DNA of 42,950 nt from a virus. Positions 31,101-40,435 of the stretch are shown here, in pieces. The position numbers were made by a program, and so were the translations under genes. Under the pieces are notes generated by a model that did no database searches, was not told the origin of the DNA, and saw only the letters and a program-made list of their open reading frames with translations. Position 1 is the first letter of the stretch, and every line of letters starts with the position of its first letter. The DNA is taken from positions 1 to 42,950 of the IMG/VR virus record IMGVR_UViG_3300032245_000811. One strand, written 5' to 3'.

Positions 31101-33154
31101 ATGTGAATCTTACCGGTCTTCTCAAAGATGGAACGGAGAGTGTCGACAGTCTGCTTGCCAAACCGCTGGGTCAGCGCGGTGGTGTTGCCGTTCATGATGT
31201 CATCAACAAAGGTGTTGTACATTGCTGCAGTCTTGGTAGACGTAGCATATCCTGTCGACTCTACTAGCAGCATTCGCTCAGCTGCCTCGCTTGCCGAATC
31301 AGCAGACTTGAGGAATCCATCAGGGGTGTAAAGGTCACCAAACGTTTTCTCAAACCATGAGTCAAACTGTGGTGCAACTTCCTCAAAGCTATGACCCATT
31401 GAGTTAACCAGGCTTGTAACGTGCTGTCGGGCTGTCGTCATGGCCTGAGCCTTAGATCCTACTTTGGCAACCAGCCTAATCTTTGTTCCCTGGATCTCAT
31501 CGACCGTCGCCCTGGAGAATTCAGCAAGTCCGCCCTCCTTGACCTTGCCAACCAGTTTGTTTTCGTATGTAATGCCGGATGCTCGCATAGCACCTAGCTC
31601 GCTGGCGTTCATCTGGCTCTCGATAAAGTTGCCAAGCTGTTTAATTTGAGGGAGCGCACGGCGTCCCTCCTTGGTTGCAGCTGCAACAGGATCGACATTT
31701 CGCAGGAACTCTACGCGGCTGCGGAGTTCGCTGATGCTGCCGGTATCAAACAGCTTGACAACGCCTGTGTCTGCGAAGACTGGGTCTTTGGCGATTGATC
31801 GCATCTCGTCCACAACCTCTTCGGTAGTGAACTTAACAGCAGCTCCGCTGCCGCGCTGCAGGATAAGTCTGTCAATGGCATCGTAGTAAAGTTTGCCGAT
31901 CTGTTCTGCTGCGTTGATGGCACGGTACTTGTTGCTACCGTTCATGATATGCTCTGTTCCAATGATGCCAAAGTTTGCCAGGCCCCTACCAGCCATGTTC
32001 TTAACTTCGTCGGCCTTGCCAAGGTGTTCAACAATACCGCTCAGCCCGGCCACATCCTCGTTGAGTTTGCCGCCAAGCTCCTTATAGACTCCGTGCCAGT
32101 TGGCTCCGAATAGTCCAGCTCCCATTCGCTTAAAGCCTTCGCCAAGTCCATCAGTTGCAGTCTTATATACGTCATACATTCCGGCGAGTACGCCTTCGTC
32201 CATGGCCTGTGATGCCTCAATTGCCTTCTTGGCTGTTGCGATCTGCTCTTCGGCAATGGCAATCCCTTCAGAGTTGCCAGCTTTCCTTGACATCTCAAGG
32301 CTCTTCTCAGCGTTTGCAATAGCTGCCTTGGCGTCTCTTCCGATGGCAAGTTTCTGGCCAAGGTTGAGACCTCGCTGCTTGTTGAGAATGACTGCCGCCT
32401 TCTGTGCGGAAGACAGTTCAGGAACCTCATCAACAACAGCCTTTCCTGCGTTGATCAGACCCTTGGCAGTCTCGAGACGTGCAAGCTGCGACTCAGCTGC
32501 GGTGGCAAACTTGCCAGCCTTACGTGCTGCAGCAAACCCGCCAGCTACAAGGCCAGGCAAGAACCCAACGCCGCCTGTTACGGCGCCTGCAGCCAGTGCA
32601 CCAGTTGTAGCACCTCCGACTGCGGCCAAAGGCTTCAGCATTCCAACCTTACCGAATACTGCTGGGGTAAAGTTAAGTGGATCGGTGAGCATCGTGAACA
32701 GCAAGTTAGCATCCTGGTTGTTTGACCATGCGCGCTGAGACTTGATCATGTAGTCAACGATAGCTCCGGTATCAGTCCCTGCATTGAGCATGTTCTGAAT
32801 GTCGGTAGGAAGATCCTGCCGACCTGTAACCTTGAGCCGCACGTTAGCAGCAAGGTTTGCAAGTATCTCGCTCGGGAGTGCTGCAAGCTGTAACCCTGCA
32901 CCGATTGCACCTCCGACCGGAGTCTTGCTGATGAAGTCAGCGGTTTCTCCAAGAAGAGGGATCTTGCTACCAATGTCAAACCCAGTCTTGATTACATCCT
33001 TGATACCGGCGCCCATGTTTGCAGCGAGCTGCTCGTCAGGGCGCAGCCCATTGAGCTTATCGTTACCACCAATATCAAGGCGGAACGCTAGATCGCGTCC
33101 GCTGATATCAGTGCTAGGTGGCCTGGTTGTGCTGGAGTAACCGACTAGTGGCAT
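28142..33154 (-). CDS. large virion protein, 1670 aa (ejection-type)
   Basis: A 1670-residue protein, start ATG 33154 overlapping the previous stop (TAATG). Residues about 172-216 are Gly/Ala-rich and hydrophobic (LAAVGGATTGALAAGAVTGG), able to enter a membrane. The N-terminal 500 residues are helical, with coiled-coil parts (LEMSRKAGNSEGIAIAEEQI). The C-terminus is aromatic-rich (YMFKKILPEMIEFLFKRPFG). No enzyme motif was found. Its size and its place between portal-side and scaffold genes suggest an internal protein ejected into the cell. A tape measure is less likely, since those follow the capsid gene. Confidence 0.65.
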   Translation of the reverse strand: MPLVGYSSTTRPPSTDISGRDLAFRLDIGGNDKLNGLRPDEQLAANMGAGIKDVIKTGFDIGSKIPLLGETADFISKTPVGGAIGAGLQLAALPSEILANLAANVRLKVTGRQDLPTDIQNMLNAGTDTGAIVDYMIKSQRAWSNNQDANLLFTMLTDPLNFTPAVFGKVGMLKPLAAVGGATTGALAAGAVTGGVGFLPGLVAGGFAAARKAGKFATAAESQLARLETAKGLINAGKAVVDEVPELSSAQKAAVILNKQRGLNLGQKLAIGRDAKAAIANAEKSLEMSRKAGNSEGIAIAEEQIATAKKAIEASQAMDEGVLAGMYDVYKTATDGLGEGFKRMGAGLFGANWHGVYKELGGKLNEDVAGLSGIVEHLGKADEVKNMAGRGLANFGIIGTEHIMNGSNKYRAINAAEQIGKLYYDAIDRLILQRGSGAAVKFTTEEVVDEMRSIAKDPVFADTGVVKLFDTGSISELRSRVEFLRNVDPVAAATKEGRRALPQIKQLGNFIESQMNASELGAMRASGITYENKLVGKVKEGGLAEFSRATVDEIQGTKIRLVAKVGSKAQAMTTARQHVTSLVNSMGHSFEEVAPQFDSWFEKTFGDLYTPDGFLKSADSASEAAERMLLVESTGYATSTKTAAMYNTFVDDIMNGNTTALTQRFGKQTVDTLRSIFEKTGKIHIVSSGHIFRDKALAFLDAYSALAKITASLEKAAEKRLGAATSADTIAQDGRVVRAFDRQGGAKEVEKLLKRLNNALASNVEGSEYNKVLKDIISDVRGAKNLDEARLAWTKRATEQFDDVRIVHGDLKNADQINKYLREAVDSGLAVNRFSDRHLSAIEQALRLVGKDPNIVRTFNSGAYRLVRAPENNMIYKPALLEMPGSTPGQRQMWASKVMPFVDMSTSGLQKIAQKNGKAILDYNPNTIQKFMNNLFSPIPQKYVTNSIRRRLAAYLVRGGLGQEHVDAVLDELVARGVQEGVSARGLSPKTVSDSFKKAIDEVGGAGTYKQFVNNFAGNAFGKTFDPMNAVMFAFRGDRNVVGATQYFTGGLKEGKFGTQIAAWTDKWYPTLKFKMNPLYWLQEYAESPILNAARGVDRDTVFSMMADGTKAQMVSASQLRDLTKVGPETQSFVDNANFMAVFRQDAVAQAMTGRYDDIVMQAGVWENLKQGRHLDDLANRKMAARDALALDITAKTFSDTMREKDFNLWSALVEQYGTSDSRAMFTNYVNYRLRLSDPRRVWNDIEVSRPAGVGFGRIPDPERQAWADAQRELITGGRFASEEQVLGQGAGILTQAQLQEQLLANPALHMATLDKHVSSLADAGYDASRFSDSANNLRNALRRAEGELKSTGDMKEETLDMVKAAQKTFHADMQKIGRDWVLLQHKRSALESLATQLHFTDPLGVDPHTGKILEAMLVGQGFSTDIQYIVDEVNDVVNSIVRGGVDPIKDGKAFRDGVQAEMVRRVADKPDLAVKFGNGMSSVVTRHGAEETVYNAFQYAYTMALDQANKTTYFPSARSFFERTINHPGLAMYPYSYMFKKILPEMIEFLFKRPFGAQAPMAGYSAYMHVRDYFEYELETNPGIGIWLDEHPNSVYMLTMMFPGVPWDVTAVPPAWARNLYKRMANGTDWSPGAVLNQDFARSITSIGPLGALETTGSTLDELFKSKTP

Positions 33155-36000
33155 TAGACTCCTCGCCTATCTGTTGGGCTATAAGGCTTTGGCTTAGATG
33201 GGTTGAAGCTGCTACCGCCTGATGGCGCCGGCGAAGGCGTTGTCGGAGCGGGAGCTGCCGGGGCAGGAGATGCCGGCTTCGGCGTTGTTGGCTTGCTTGG
33301 GTTAAAGAAATCGCCAAGGTTCCTAAATGCTCCACCGATGAAGTCACCGATTCCGCTTAGGTCAAGCCCATTTCCGGTACCAGCATTCTCAGGTCCATAA
33401 AACCCTTGTCCCATCCCCAATCCTGCAGCACCGCCTCTAGGCGCAGCTGGAGTCGGCTTTGGAGTTGTATTAAAGATAGGTGCATTGTTGTAATCAGGGT
33501 TTGATGGACTAAAGAATCCTTGACCCATGCCAAGACCGGCTGCGCCGCCAGGAGTTTGTGGTACGAACGCTGTTGGTACTGTATCTCCAAACATATCAGA
33601 GATGCGCTTGGTGATATCTCCGTACTGCCCAAACTTAGTGATAGATGTATCGATGTCGTACGTGCCAGGAATCCCAGGGATGCCCTTGTAGACAGCCTTT
33701 AGAATGTCGCTTTGGATAGGCTTATCTCGACCAGCCTGAGCTGCGATAAGCAGTGCATCGGCCAAGATCCTGTCCTTGCCGCGTGCAAACGAGAGCTCGA
33801 TTGCATCTGCAGTAGACTTAGGATCTGCAATAAACCCAGCGTACTGGTACTTATTAACATCGTTTTCACCAATGTTCATAATGCCAGCTCCTACGCCAGT
33901 TGACGAACGGCCGATGAATGCAGGGTCAGCTGGGTTGAAGATGTTCTTAAAGAAGTCGTTAAAGTTCTTGCCCTTTGCATCAAAGGCAGCTGTGCTGTCG
34001 ATGAAGATATTAGGCACGTTGCCAGACTGGCTGTTAATAAGCGAACTGTCGTTTAGGTCTACCCCTACAACGTTTGACATCCATCGCTTGAAGTCCTTGT
34101 AAGGAATGAGAATGCCGTTTGCAGCTGCGCCGTTTACTCCGTTGATCTGACCAACGATACGGACGAACATTGTGTCCTTAGCGCCGTTGTAACCAGTAGA
34201 CGTATTGCCACCAGTATTGAAGACCTGGATCGTCATGCCGGTGTTCTTCGCCCAGTCGACAGGGCTCTGCTCTGTCCCCTTCTCGTTGATGTTGACAGGC
34301 ATTGCAATACCGCCATAGGTCATCCCGCCAGTACTAATGACTGCCGGAACTCCGCCAGCCGGGGCCGTGCCCTCAAAGGCCACTACCTCACCGTTAGGCT
34401 TGATCATTACCTGGCCGCCGTTGTTTAGGACGTGCTTGCTCCAGGCCGTATTGAGAAGTGTATTCACAATAGACTTTGGGTTAATCATAGCAGTGCCGCC
34501 AAGGGTTGGCATATCCAGTGTCTTGTCCGCCATTGTTGCAGCTTTAGTCTGGATGTTAGTGAAATCGTCGTACGAGATCTTGCCATTCTCAATCGCAGTG
34601 ATGATCTCCTGTTGGCTGATTGTGCCACTCTTGTCGATGTCAGTAATGTTAGTACCGGCCACAAGGGAGGCAGGGAACTCGCCATTAGATAGGTCTCCAA
34701 CCCAGTTGAAGTTGCTGAGGTCCTGATCCTTGATGGTGGTCCCGAACATGCGCAGGGCTTGGAGCACTGCGTCTGGATGTCCGCCGGTAGCGTTGAGCGT
34801 TGTGCCCTCTCCGGTGAACATGACGCCAGCGCCAGCCAGGTTCGTGCGCAGGTCGTCCATGGCGTTGCCGCCGTAGGCGATACCAAACTCCATTCCGGAG
34901 TTCTTGACAAACGTTCCATTGGTAGACTTAAGCCTGAGCAGGTCAGCTGCAAGGCCGTCAGCGTAGTCGCCAGCATCAGCAAAGCCAGATGCCGACATAG
35001 TCGTCAGGTCCTGCTGGCCAGTAAGTGTAGCAGCGTAGAAGTCTGAAAGCACGTTTGGGTCTGCGTTCTGAATGATGTCAGCGTATACTCCCATGTATCC
35101 GCTGTTCTCACCGCTTGCAGCAGCAAACGTCTGAAGCAGCTCAAGAGCCGGGTAGCTTGTTTGCGTTGACGCAAGAGCCTCGTTGATAGCGTCAAGCATT
35201 GCAGGGTTGCCACTGTCTGCATATGACTGGATAAGCTTCTCGGCAGCAGCGTTCATGCTCCGCTGGATATCTTTCATCTGCTTGGTGTAGTTGTCGCGTG
35301 CGTCCACCTGGCCTTGCGTCTTAGCCTCAGATGCCGCTTGGGCCTGTAGGCCAAGGATAGTACGGTACTCCTTGCTGTCCTTGGTGAACCCAGCGTCTAG
35401 CGCTGACTGGAGCTGGCCCTTAAGCCAGCTGTTATAAGCACCTCGGCTGATGTCGCCGCTGTTAACGCCAGCAACTTTTCCGTCATTGAGCACGTCAAAC
35501 TTAGCGGTGAAGACAACGCCCTTAAGCTTGTCAGCCTGGACTGTGTCTCCGTTTGCCTCAAGATCTGCAATCTCCTGTGTAGCCCACGACTCGATGTCTG
35601 TAAGTCGGACCTCGGAGATCCCGCGGTTGGCGAACTCAGCTCCAAGAAGGCCAAAGTCAATCTGCGTGCCATCGTTCATTGCCCCGATAACAAGGTTCTG
35701 TACGTCAGTCCGGTAGCGGCTCTCAAACGAGGCCATTTGCGAGCTAAGCGTCTCGTACTCAGTAGAGCCAGGCGGGAACCCGGCAAGCATGTTACGATAG
35801 TACTGAAGGACAAACTCACCGTCTACGTTCTGCCCATTGAACTGGGCAGTGTATCGGCCGTCCTTCATGTTGGTATTGTATGAAGTCAAGATGGCTGACA
35901 TCTCATCATCCATCTGCTGCTTCAACAGTCTGTAGATAACGACGGACAGGTTCTGTGTTGTGCCTGCTCCTGCCCGACCGAACTTACCTCGTCGTGCCAT
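33154..36000 (-). CDS. large virion protein, 948 aa, with EF-hand-like loop
   Basis: A 948-residue protein from ATG 36000, with AAGGAG about 9 nt upstream. It begins with a basic stretch (MARRGKFGRAGAGTTQ) and long helical regions. DIDKSGTISQQE at about residues 450-462 fits the calcium-binding EF-hand loop (D-x-D-x-S-G-x-I-x-x-x-E). The C-terminus has two copies of GGAAGLGMGQGF (about 818 and 857) and a Pro-rich tail (KPASPAPAAPAPTTPSPAP). It follows the portal gene. It is probably a virion or ejection protein. No known family was recognised. Confidence 0.65.
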   Translation of the reverse strand: MARRGKFGRAGAGTTQNLSVVIYRLLKQQMDDEMSAILTSYNTNMKDGRYTAQFNGQNVDGEFVLQYYRNMLAGFPPGSTEYETLSSQMASFESRYRTDVQNLVIGAMNDGTQIDFGLLGAEFANRGISEVRLTDIESWATQEIADLEANGDTVQADKLKGVVFTAKFDVLNDGKVAGVNSGDISRGAYNSWLKGQLQSALDAGFTKDSKEYRTILGLQAQAASEAKTQGQVDARDNYTKQMKDIQRSMNAAAEKLIQSYADSGNPAMLDAINEALASTQTSYPALELLQTFAAASGENSGYMGVYADIIQNADPNVLSDFYAATLTGQQDLTTMSASGFADAGDYADGLAADLLRLKSTNGTFVKNSGMEFGIAYGGNAMDDLRTNLAGAGVMFTGEGTTLNATGGHPDAVLQALRMFGTTIKDQDLSNFNWVGDLSNGEFPASLVAGTNITDIDKSGTISQQEIITAIENGKISYDDFTNIQTKAATMADKTLDMPTLGGTAMINPKSIVNTLLNTAWSKHVLNNGGQVMIKPNGEVVAFEGTAPAGGVPAVISTGGMTYGGIAMPVNINEKGTEQSPVDWAKNTGMTIQVFNTGGNTSTGYNGAKDTMFVRIVGQINGVNGAAANGILIPYKDFKRWMSNVVGVDLNDSSLINSQSGNVPNIFIDSTAAFDAKGKNFNDFFKNIFNPADPAFIGRSSTGVGAGIMNIGENDVNKYQYAGFIADPKSTADAIELSFARGKDRILADALLIAAQAGRDKPIQSDILKAVYKGIPGIPGTYDIDTSITKFGQYGDITKRISDMFGDTVPTAFVPQTPGGAAGLGMGQGFFSPSNPDYNNAPIFNTTPKPTPAAPRGGAAGLGMGQGFYGPENAGTGNGLDLSGIGDFIGGAFRNLGDFFNPSKPTTPKPASPAPAAPAPTTPSPAPSGGSSFNPSKPKPYSPTDRRGV

Positions 36001-36003
36001 CTC

Positions 36004-38412
36004 TTATTCTCCTTGCTGTGGCACGCCGCCTTGAGCAGCCTGCAACATTGACATTAGATCAGCTCCACCACCCTGCGCGTTCTGCGGCAGGGATTCCTGT
36101 GGCGGCATAGCTGCCTCGCTTGGCGAGTTCAGCATCTCCATACCACCGGCCGGAGGGTTCATGCTAGCCATGGCCTCCATCGCGCTATTGCGCCCAGCTT
36201 CCGCTTGAGCCTGTGCGGCCTGCGGAGCCTGTTGCTGCATCTGGTTGAACATCTGGATGAGAGCACCCATCGTCTGCACAGCAGCCGGGTTGAGCGTTGC
36301 ATCTGTCTGCTCGTCTCGAATGAGGTCCTTCTCGCCCTCTGGGTCATTGACGCCCATGCGGTCCATGGCACGCTCAGCAGACCAGAGTCGGTTCTGGACC
36401 AGGTTGATGGCGGTCTGTGCAAGCTCAATCGTGTCTCGCGGAGTGAGCTCCGGAGGTGTGATAGCAAGCTGGTACTCGCCGTCGATAATGTTGGACACTG
36501 CCTTGTCCTTGATCTCCCACATTCGTGCGCACGTCTCCCAGACCTGGTTGATCCAGCTGTAGAGGAGCTTGCGCTTAGGAGAGATTCGTGCCTCGTAGTT
36601 GGCCATGAGCTGAGCGATAGCGCGGCTTGAGCCAAGAACGCTGGATGGCGCAAGGCCAAGCAGGAGTTCGTTGAGGCCGGAGGCTACAGCAAGTTCGCGG
36701 TCGATGCGCTTGTTGTAGTCCTCAACCTGGAACTGTGGGATGAACGGGTTGATCGACTCAATGCGGTTCCCTGCCCCTGGAGTAGATACCTGGTTAGGCT
36801 TGGGGATTGCGTTGGCCGGTACCTCGTCCGGTGCGTCTGGACCAACGAGCTGCCACATCTGTCCGCCAACGACTGAGTGGATCATCTGCGCCTGGGCGGT
36901 GATCTTCTCATCCTTCTCGCGGAGGAGTTGCTCGATGTCGTAAAGCTCTGGCTTGCCATACGGGCTGCCAGGGATCATGCTGTTCCTGAGTACAACGTAA
37001 GGGATAGCCCCCTCAAGTTCAGGATGCTCGCTGCGCTTGACGACAGTGTTGCCGACGATGATGACGTTGCAGACAAGCGGTGGCTTGCCTGGCTCGGTCG
37101 GGTGTTTGTACCAGTAGTCGAGAACCTCGATCTTCATCTGGTCGTATGCCGTCTGATATCGGATAGGATCTCGGTGATAGCTGTTCAGGTAGATGCTGGC
37201 GATAGGGTCATCGTGCGTGCTAGCAGATGTGTATGGGAACCACTTGTTCCCGTCATTTACAGGGATAACGTCAACGCCCCACTCTTCGAGCACAGCCTGT
37301 GGCGACAGGCCGTAGCTGTACAGCGCCCAGTCCACACGGCTGTAGTCAGAACTTCCATACCCAAGGTATAGGTTCTCTGGCGTGTCGACGATCTGGACAC
37401 GCGGCATCTTCTTTACCGGGTCCCAGTATACTTTGGCTGCAGTGGTTCCGTAAAGCGACTTGAGAAGGCAGGCTTCCTCGAGCCTGAGATCCATGTCGTT
37501 GCTGTCCCACCATGCGTAGAGCAGTCGCTCGCGTCGGTTGGCAGCATCTCGCTCCGGCATATCCGGACCAGTAGGGACATAGTTCACTACCGGGCTTACA
37601 GCCTGAAGCGACGCCGGGATGTTTACATAGGCTGCATGAAGGTTGACAGAAACGTGCGAGCGGCCTGAAAGCCGTGCACTTGGGTCCTCTGCCCAGTGGT
37701 CTGCACCGCCAAGGGTGAACGTGTTAGGGTGGTAGTAATGGTCGAACCGTCGGTAGATAGCACGCATCCGGTTCTGCTCAGGCTCGACAAGTTGCTTGCG
37801 GTTCATAGCCTCAAGTACGAGCATGTAGTCCTCGTTCTCTTCAGCAACCTGGCCAAGCTGGTTGAGTCGCTGGCGCTCGAGGGAGATGCTCCTCTTCTGC
37901 TGGTCTGTAAGGGCAGTTAGACTGGCGAACTTAGGAGTAATCTTTGCAGATCGTACCTTGCCGCCAGAGATGACGACATCGTTGATCGTTCGGCCAGCAC
38001 CGGCCTTAGTGGTCCTTCCGTTGGCAATGGCGCTAGGTCGATTACCACGCTTACGGCCCTTAACCTGTGCAGGCTCGAGCTCTGTCTTGATTGTCCCGCC
38101 CTGGACATTAATAGGCTTCTTCTTGCCACGGATCTCATCGCGGGCGTTCGAGATGGCAGCCTTGATCGCACCAATAGACGGATTGGGCGAATCAGTGTTT
38201 GCCGTCTGGGCCTCGGTCTTGATGAATCCACCTGGCACATTGACCTTAGGTTTCGACCCGCGCACCTGGCGGCGGGCTTCTTCAGTGTTCTTCTTGATGG
38301 CAGCAAGCTGTGCTGGTGTCGCAATCGTAGGGTCAGTCGTGTACAGCGAAGGCTGTGGCTTACCGTCTACGAAAGAGCCAGGTAGCTTCCTAATGCCCTT
38401 CCCTTTAGCCAT
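36004..38412 (-). CDS. portal protein
   Basis: An 802-residue protein from ATG 38412, with GGGGAG 8 nt upstream and an 8-nt overlap with the terminase. The N-terminus is basic and repetitive (GGFIKTEAQT, GGTIKTELEP). From about residue 190 it follows the podovirus-type portal layout, with ENEDYMLVLEAMNRKQLVEP, YAWWDSNDMDLRLEEACLLK, ELYDIEQLLREKDEKITAQA and a C-terminal Met/Gln/Ala-rich tail (FNQMQQQAPQAAQAQAEAG). The order terminase-portal supports the call. Confidence 0.85.
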   Translation of the reverse strand: MAKGKGIRKLPGSFVDGKPQPSLYTTDPTIATPAQLAAIKKNTEEARRQVRGSKPKVNVPGGFIKTEAQTANTDSPNPSIGAIKAAISNARDEIRGKKKPINVQGGTIKTELEPAQVKGRKRGNRPSAIANGRTTKAGAGRTINDVVISGGKVRSAKITPKFASLTALTDQQKRSISLERQRLNQLGQVAEENEDYMLVLEAMNRKQLVEPEQNRMRAIYRRFDHYYHPNTFTLGGADHWAEDPSARLSGRSHVSVNLHAAYVNIPASLQAVSPVVNYVPTGPDMPERDAANRRERLLYAWWDSNDMDLRLEEACLLKSLYGTTAAKVYWDPVKKMPRVQIVDTPENLYLGYGSSDYSRVDWALYSYGLSPQAVLEEWGVDVIPVNDGNKWFPYTSASTHDDPIASIYLNSYHRDPIRYQTAYDQMKIEVLDYWYKHPTEPGKPPLVCNVIIVGNTVVKRSEHPELEGAIPYVVLRNSMIPGSPYGKPELYDIEQLLREKDEKITAQAQMIHSVVGGQMWQLVGPDAPDEVPANAIPKPNQVSTPGAGNRIESINPFIPQFQVEDYNKRIDRELAVASGLNELLLGLAPSSVLGSSRAIAQLMANYEARISPKRKLLYSWINQVWETCARMWEIKDKAVSNIIDGEYQLAITPPELTPRDTIELAQTAINLVQNRLWSAERAMDRMGVNDPEGEKDLIRDEQTDATLNPAAVQTMGALIQMFNQMQQQAPQAAQAQAEAGRNSAMEAMASMNPPAGGMEMLNSPSEAAMPPQESLPQNAQGGGADLMSMLQAAQGGVPQQGE

Positions 38413-39907
38413 TTGTATACTCCCCAAAATAACTGAACACCGGCTTGCTTACCGGGTTCGATGGATTTCTGACCGCATGCCGAACCGACAGGGCCAGCGC
38501 CATAACGGCGTCTGTGTCCATGTGCTTGTCATTGAGCTTGTATCCCAACAACTGCCTACGAAGCTCCATCCATGGGCCTCGACGAGGGAACTTCACCTGT
38601 CCACGGTCAATGACCGCCTTTAGGTCTGCCAGAAGCTCAAGCTTCTTAGCCCTCGTGCCGCCGAAGTCATAGTCCCTCAGTGGCTTGATAATGCTGAACT
38701 CCTGGCGGAATAACTTCCCGCCGAATCCAGTTGAGTCAATGGTGCTTGTGCATTGAGCACCGTCTTGGTTGTATAGCAGATGTCCCTCTCGTACCATGTT
38801 GACTACTGCAGGGATTGTCTGCTTGCCAATCTTCCTTCTGCAGCGAACTCCAACCATGATATCTCGCTCTGTGTAGTCGATAGTGATTGCCCACGTAGCG
38901 TCTGACGAGATGCCAGGATCAATGCCCTGTGAGTATCGCCTACCCTTAGTGGGAGGGAACTCTTCGTCAAGTTCTACGAAGCACTGATCCACCATCTCTG
39001 CGTTGAAGTAGGCATCTCTAGACTCAATGAAGTAGCCGTCGATGTTCTGTGGTACTAGGTATTCTGCCTGCTGCCGGAGGATGGATTCAAAGGTCTCTGA
39101 GTTTAGGCCGTACCCTACGTTGTCCCTGGTTGATAGCCTGAAGCTCATGAACTGGTCATCTCGGTTAGGGTTCTGTGGATTGCCTAGCTCCCACAGGTCT
39201 GCGTAGTCGTTGATACCCTCAGTTGGTGTGCCGATGAAGTGGAGTTGTCCGCCAGTTGAGAGTCGTCGCAGATTCAGAACCTCTTGATAGATCATCAGTA
39301 GGTGCGGTTCGAATGCTGCCTCGTCGAACGAGATGCCATTCATGTCCTTTCCCAGAAGAGCCTTAGCCTTATCTTGGGTGGTGCGGAAGTGGATGTTGGC
39401 CCCTCCGAAGATTGGGTCAACCTTGATCCACAGGTACTCGCCACGGTACTTCTTCTCGAAGTTATACACCGGGCCGATCTCTTTCACGATTGGGCATCCA
39501 CGGCCCTTTTGGGCTGGGTGGCCACCTTGAAGAAGCATGGCCAATTCTCTATGCACCAGTTCAGCCGTTTCCTGCTGAATGCCTACGTGATACCATTCGT
39601 AAGGCTCGGTAGTCCAACGCTCCGCGTCTTCGACGCTTCCCTGCGTTGGGGGGCGTAGCCCCAGCTTGTAGGTGGCAGAGTGCAGGACCCCAACAGCCAT
39701 CCCCAAAGTCTTACCGGCCCGGTTGCCGGCGCTGCATACAGTGGTCAGGTATTTAGGCCTGAACCCAGTCTCATCGCGGGCAACCATTCCGTTCAGCCAG
39801 GCCAGTTGGCCCGGGTTGAGATTAACACCTAGCCAGCGAGAGGCAAAGAAACCGATGTCGGTCCGACCTCTGGCCAGATCTTGGGCAATCTCAGCATTAA
39901 TGTTCAA
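38405..39907 (-). CDS. terL: terminase large subunit
   Basis: A 500-residue packaging motor. The ATPase has Walker A CSAGNRAGKT (58-67), Walker B with ISFDEAAF (D195, E196) and the coupling motif GTPTEG (226-231). The RNase-H-like nuclease has D330 in GIDPGISSD, D391 in TIDSTGFGG and D464/D466 in HMDTDAVMALAL. It cuts and packages the concatemer into the prohead through the portal. Overlaps of a few bases on both sides link it to the 101-aa basic protein and the portal. Confidence 0.95.
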   Translation of the reverse strand: MNINAEIAQDLARGRTDIGFFASRWLGVNLNPGQLAWLNGMVARDETGFRPKYLTTVCSAGNRAGKTLGMAVGVLHSATYKLGLRPPTQGSVEDAERWTTEPYEWYHVGIQQETAELVHRELAMLLQGGHPAQKGRGCPIVKEIGPVYNFEKKYRGEYLWIKVDPIFGGANIHFRTTQDKAKALLGKDMNGISFDEAAFEPHLLMIYQEVLNLRRLSTGGQLHFIGTPTEGINDYADLWELGNPQNPNRDDQFMSFRLSTRDNVGYGLNSETFESILRQQAEYLVPQNIDGYFIESRDAYFNAEMVDQCFVELDEEFPPTKGRRYSQGIDPGISSDATWAITIDYTERDIMVGVRCRRKIGKQTIPAVVNMVREGHLLYNQDGAQCTSTIDSTGFGGKLFRQEFSIIKPLRDYDFGGTRAKKLELLADLKAVIDRGQVKFPRRGPWMELRRQLLGYKLNDKHMDTDAVMALALSVRHAVRNPSNPVSKPVFSYFGEYTNG

Positions 39908-40209
39908 GCGCTCTTCTTCTTCCCTTTGTTTCGTGCGCTGATGGCCTTGGCTTTAGCCTTGGCATCTGCTTTGCTACTAGCTCCCCACGCTTGAAGGGAG
40001 AGCAGGAGACGCGTCGGTCGCCCTTTGGAGTCTCGCTCCGGCCCGGGCATGTTACCCATGCGGGCCAGGAACGACGCACGACGCGGATTGTCTCCGGACT
40101 TAACCGGAGCCTTTAGCGTGCCACCCTTATAGGACGCACGCCCCTTAGCATTGAGCCCGCCGGCAGGGTTCTTACCTTCCTTGCGAGTCCAGGCTGGGGT
40201 CTTAGCCAC
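39904..40209 (-). CDS. basic 101-aa protein (AWTRKEGKNPAGGLN)
   Basis: The start is put at GTG 40209, 8 nt inside the previous stop, because the protein then begins MAKTPAWTRKEGKNPAGGLN, which I recognise as the start of a conserved phage protein; the longer frame adds 21 unrelated residues. The conserved part continues with GDNPRRASFLARMGNMPGPE and RPTRLLLSLQAWGASSKADA and ends very Lys/Ala-rich (KAKAKAISARNKGKKKSA). It occurs next to the terminase genes in other phages. A structural or DNA-binding role is possible. No enzyme motif. Confidence 0.7.
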   Translation of the reverse strand: MAKTPAWTRKEGKNPAGGLNAKGRASYKGGTLKAPVKSGDNPRRASFLARMGNMPGPERDSKGRPTRLLLSLQAWGASSKADAKAKAKAISARNKGKKKSA

Positions 40210-40435
40210 GCTGTGCCGCGGTGCGCTGACCAGCCTTGTTGGTGCCCATAACGTTCTTGCCGCCCTTGACACCCTTCTTCATCTTAGCCTTGGCCTTCTC
40301 AGCCTTAGACTCCATGGCAAGTTCCTTGCGGCCCTCGCCCTTCTCGTGCTTGCCCTTTGCGGCCTTGCTCTTGTACTTCTCTACCTTCTTGCCGTACTTC
40401 TCAGTCAAGAAAGCAGGCATCTTCTTACCTGCCAT
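40202..40435 (-). CDS. very basic 77-aa protein
   Basis: It starts MAGKKMPAFLTEKYGKKVEK and is over one-quarter Lys, with Ala/Gly (KAKAKMKKGVKGGKNVMG). The ATG shares bases with the previous stop (TAATG). It resembles neither known histones nor terminase subunits, but its charge suggests DNA binding or condensation. It is one of three adjacent basic genes before terL. Confidence 0.75.
   Translation of the reverse strand: MAGKKMPAFLTEKYGKKVEKYKSKAAKGKHEKGEGRKELAMESKAEKAKAKMKKGVKGGKNVMGTNKAGQRTAAQRG

Noticed and set aside
28142-33154. Tape measure protein
   Set aside because: The gene lies before the scaffold and capsid genes, while tape measures follow the capsid and tail-tube genes; no tube or chaperone genes were seen.
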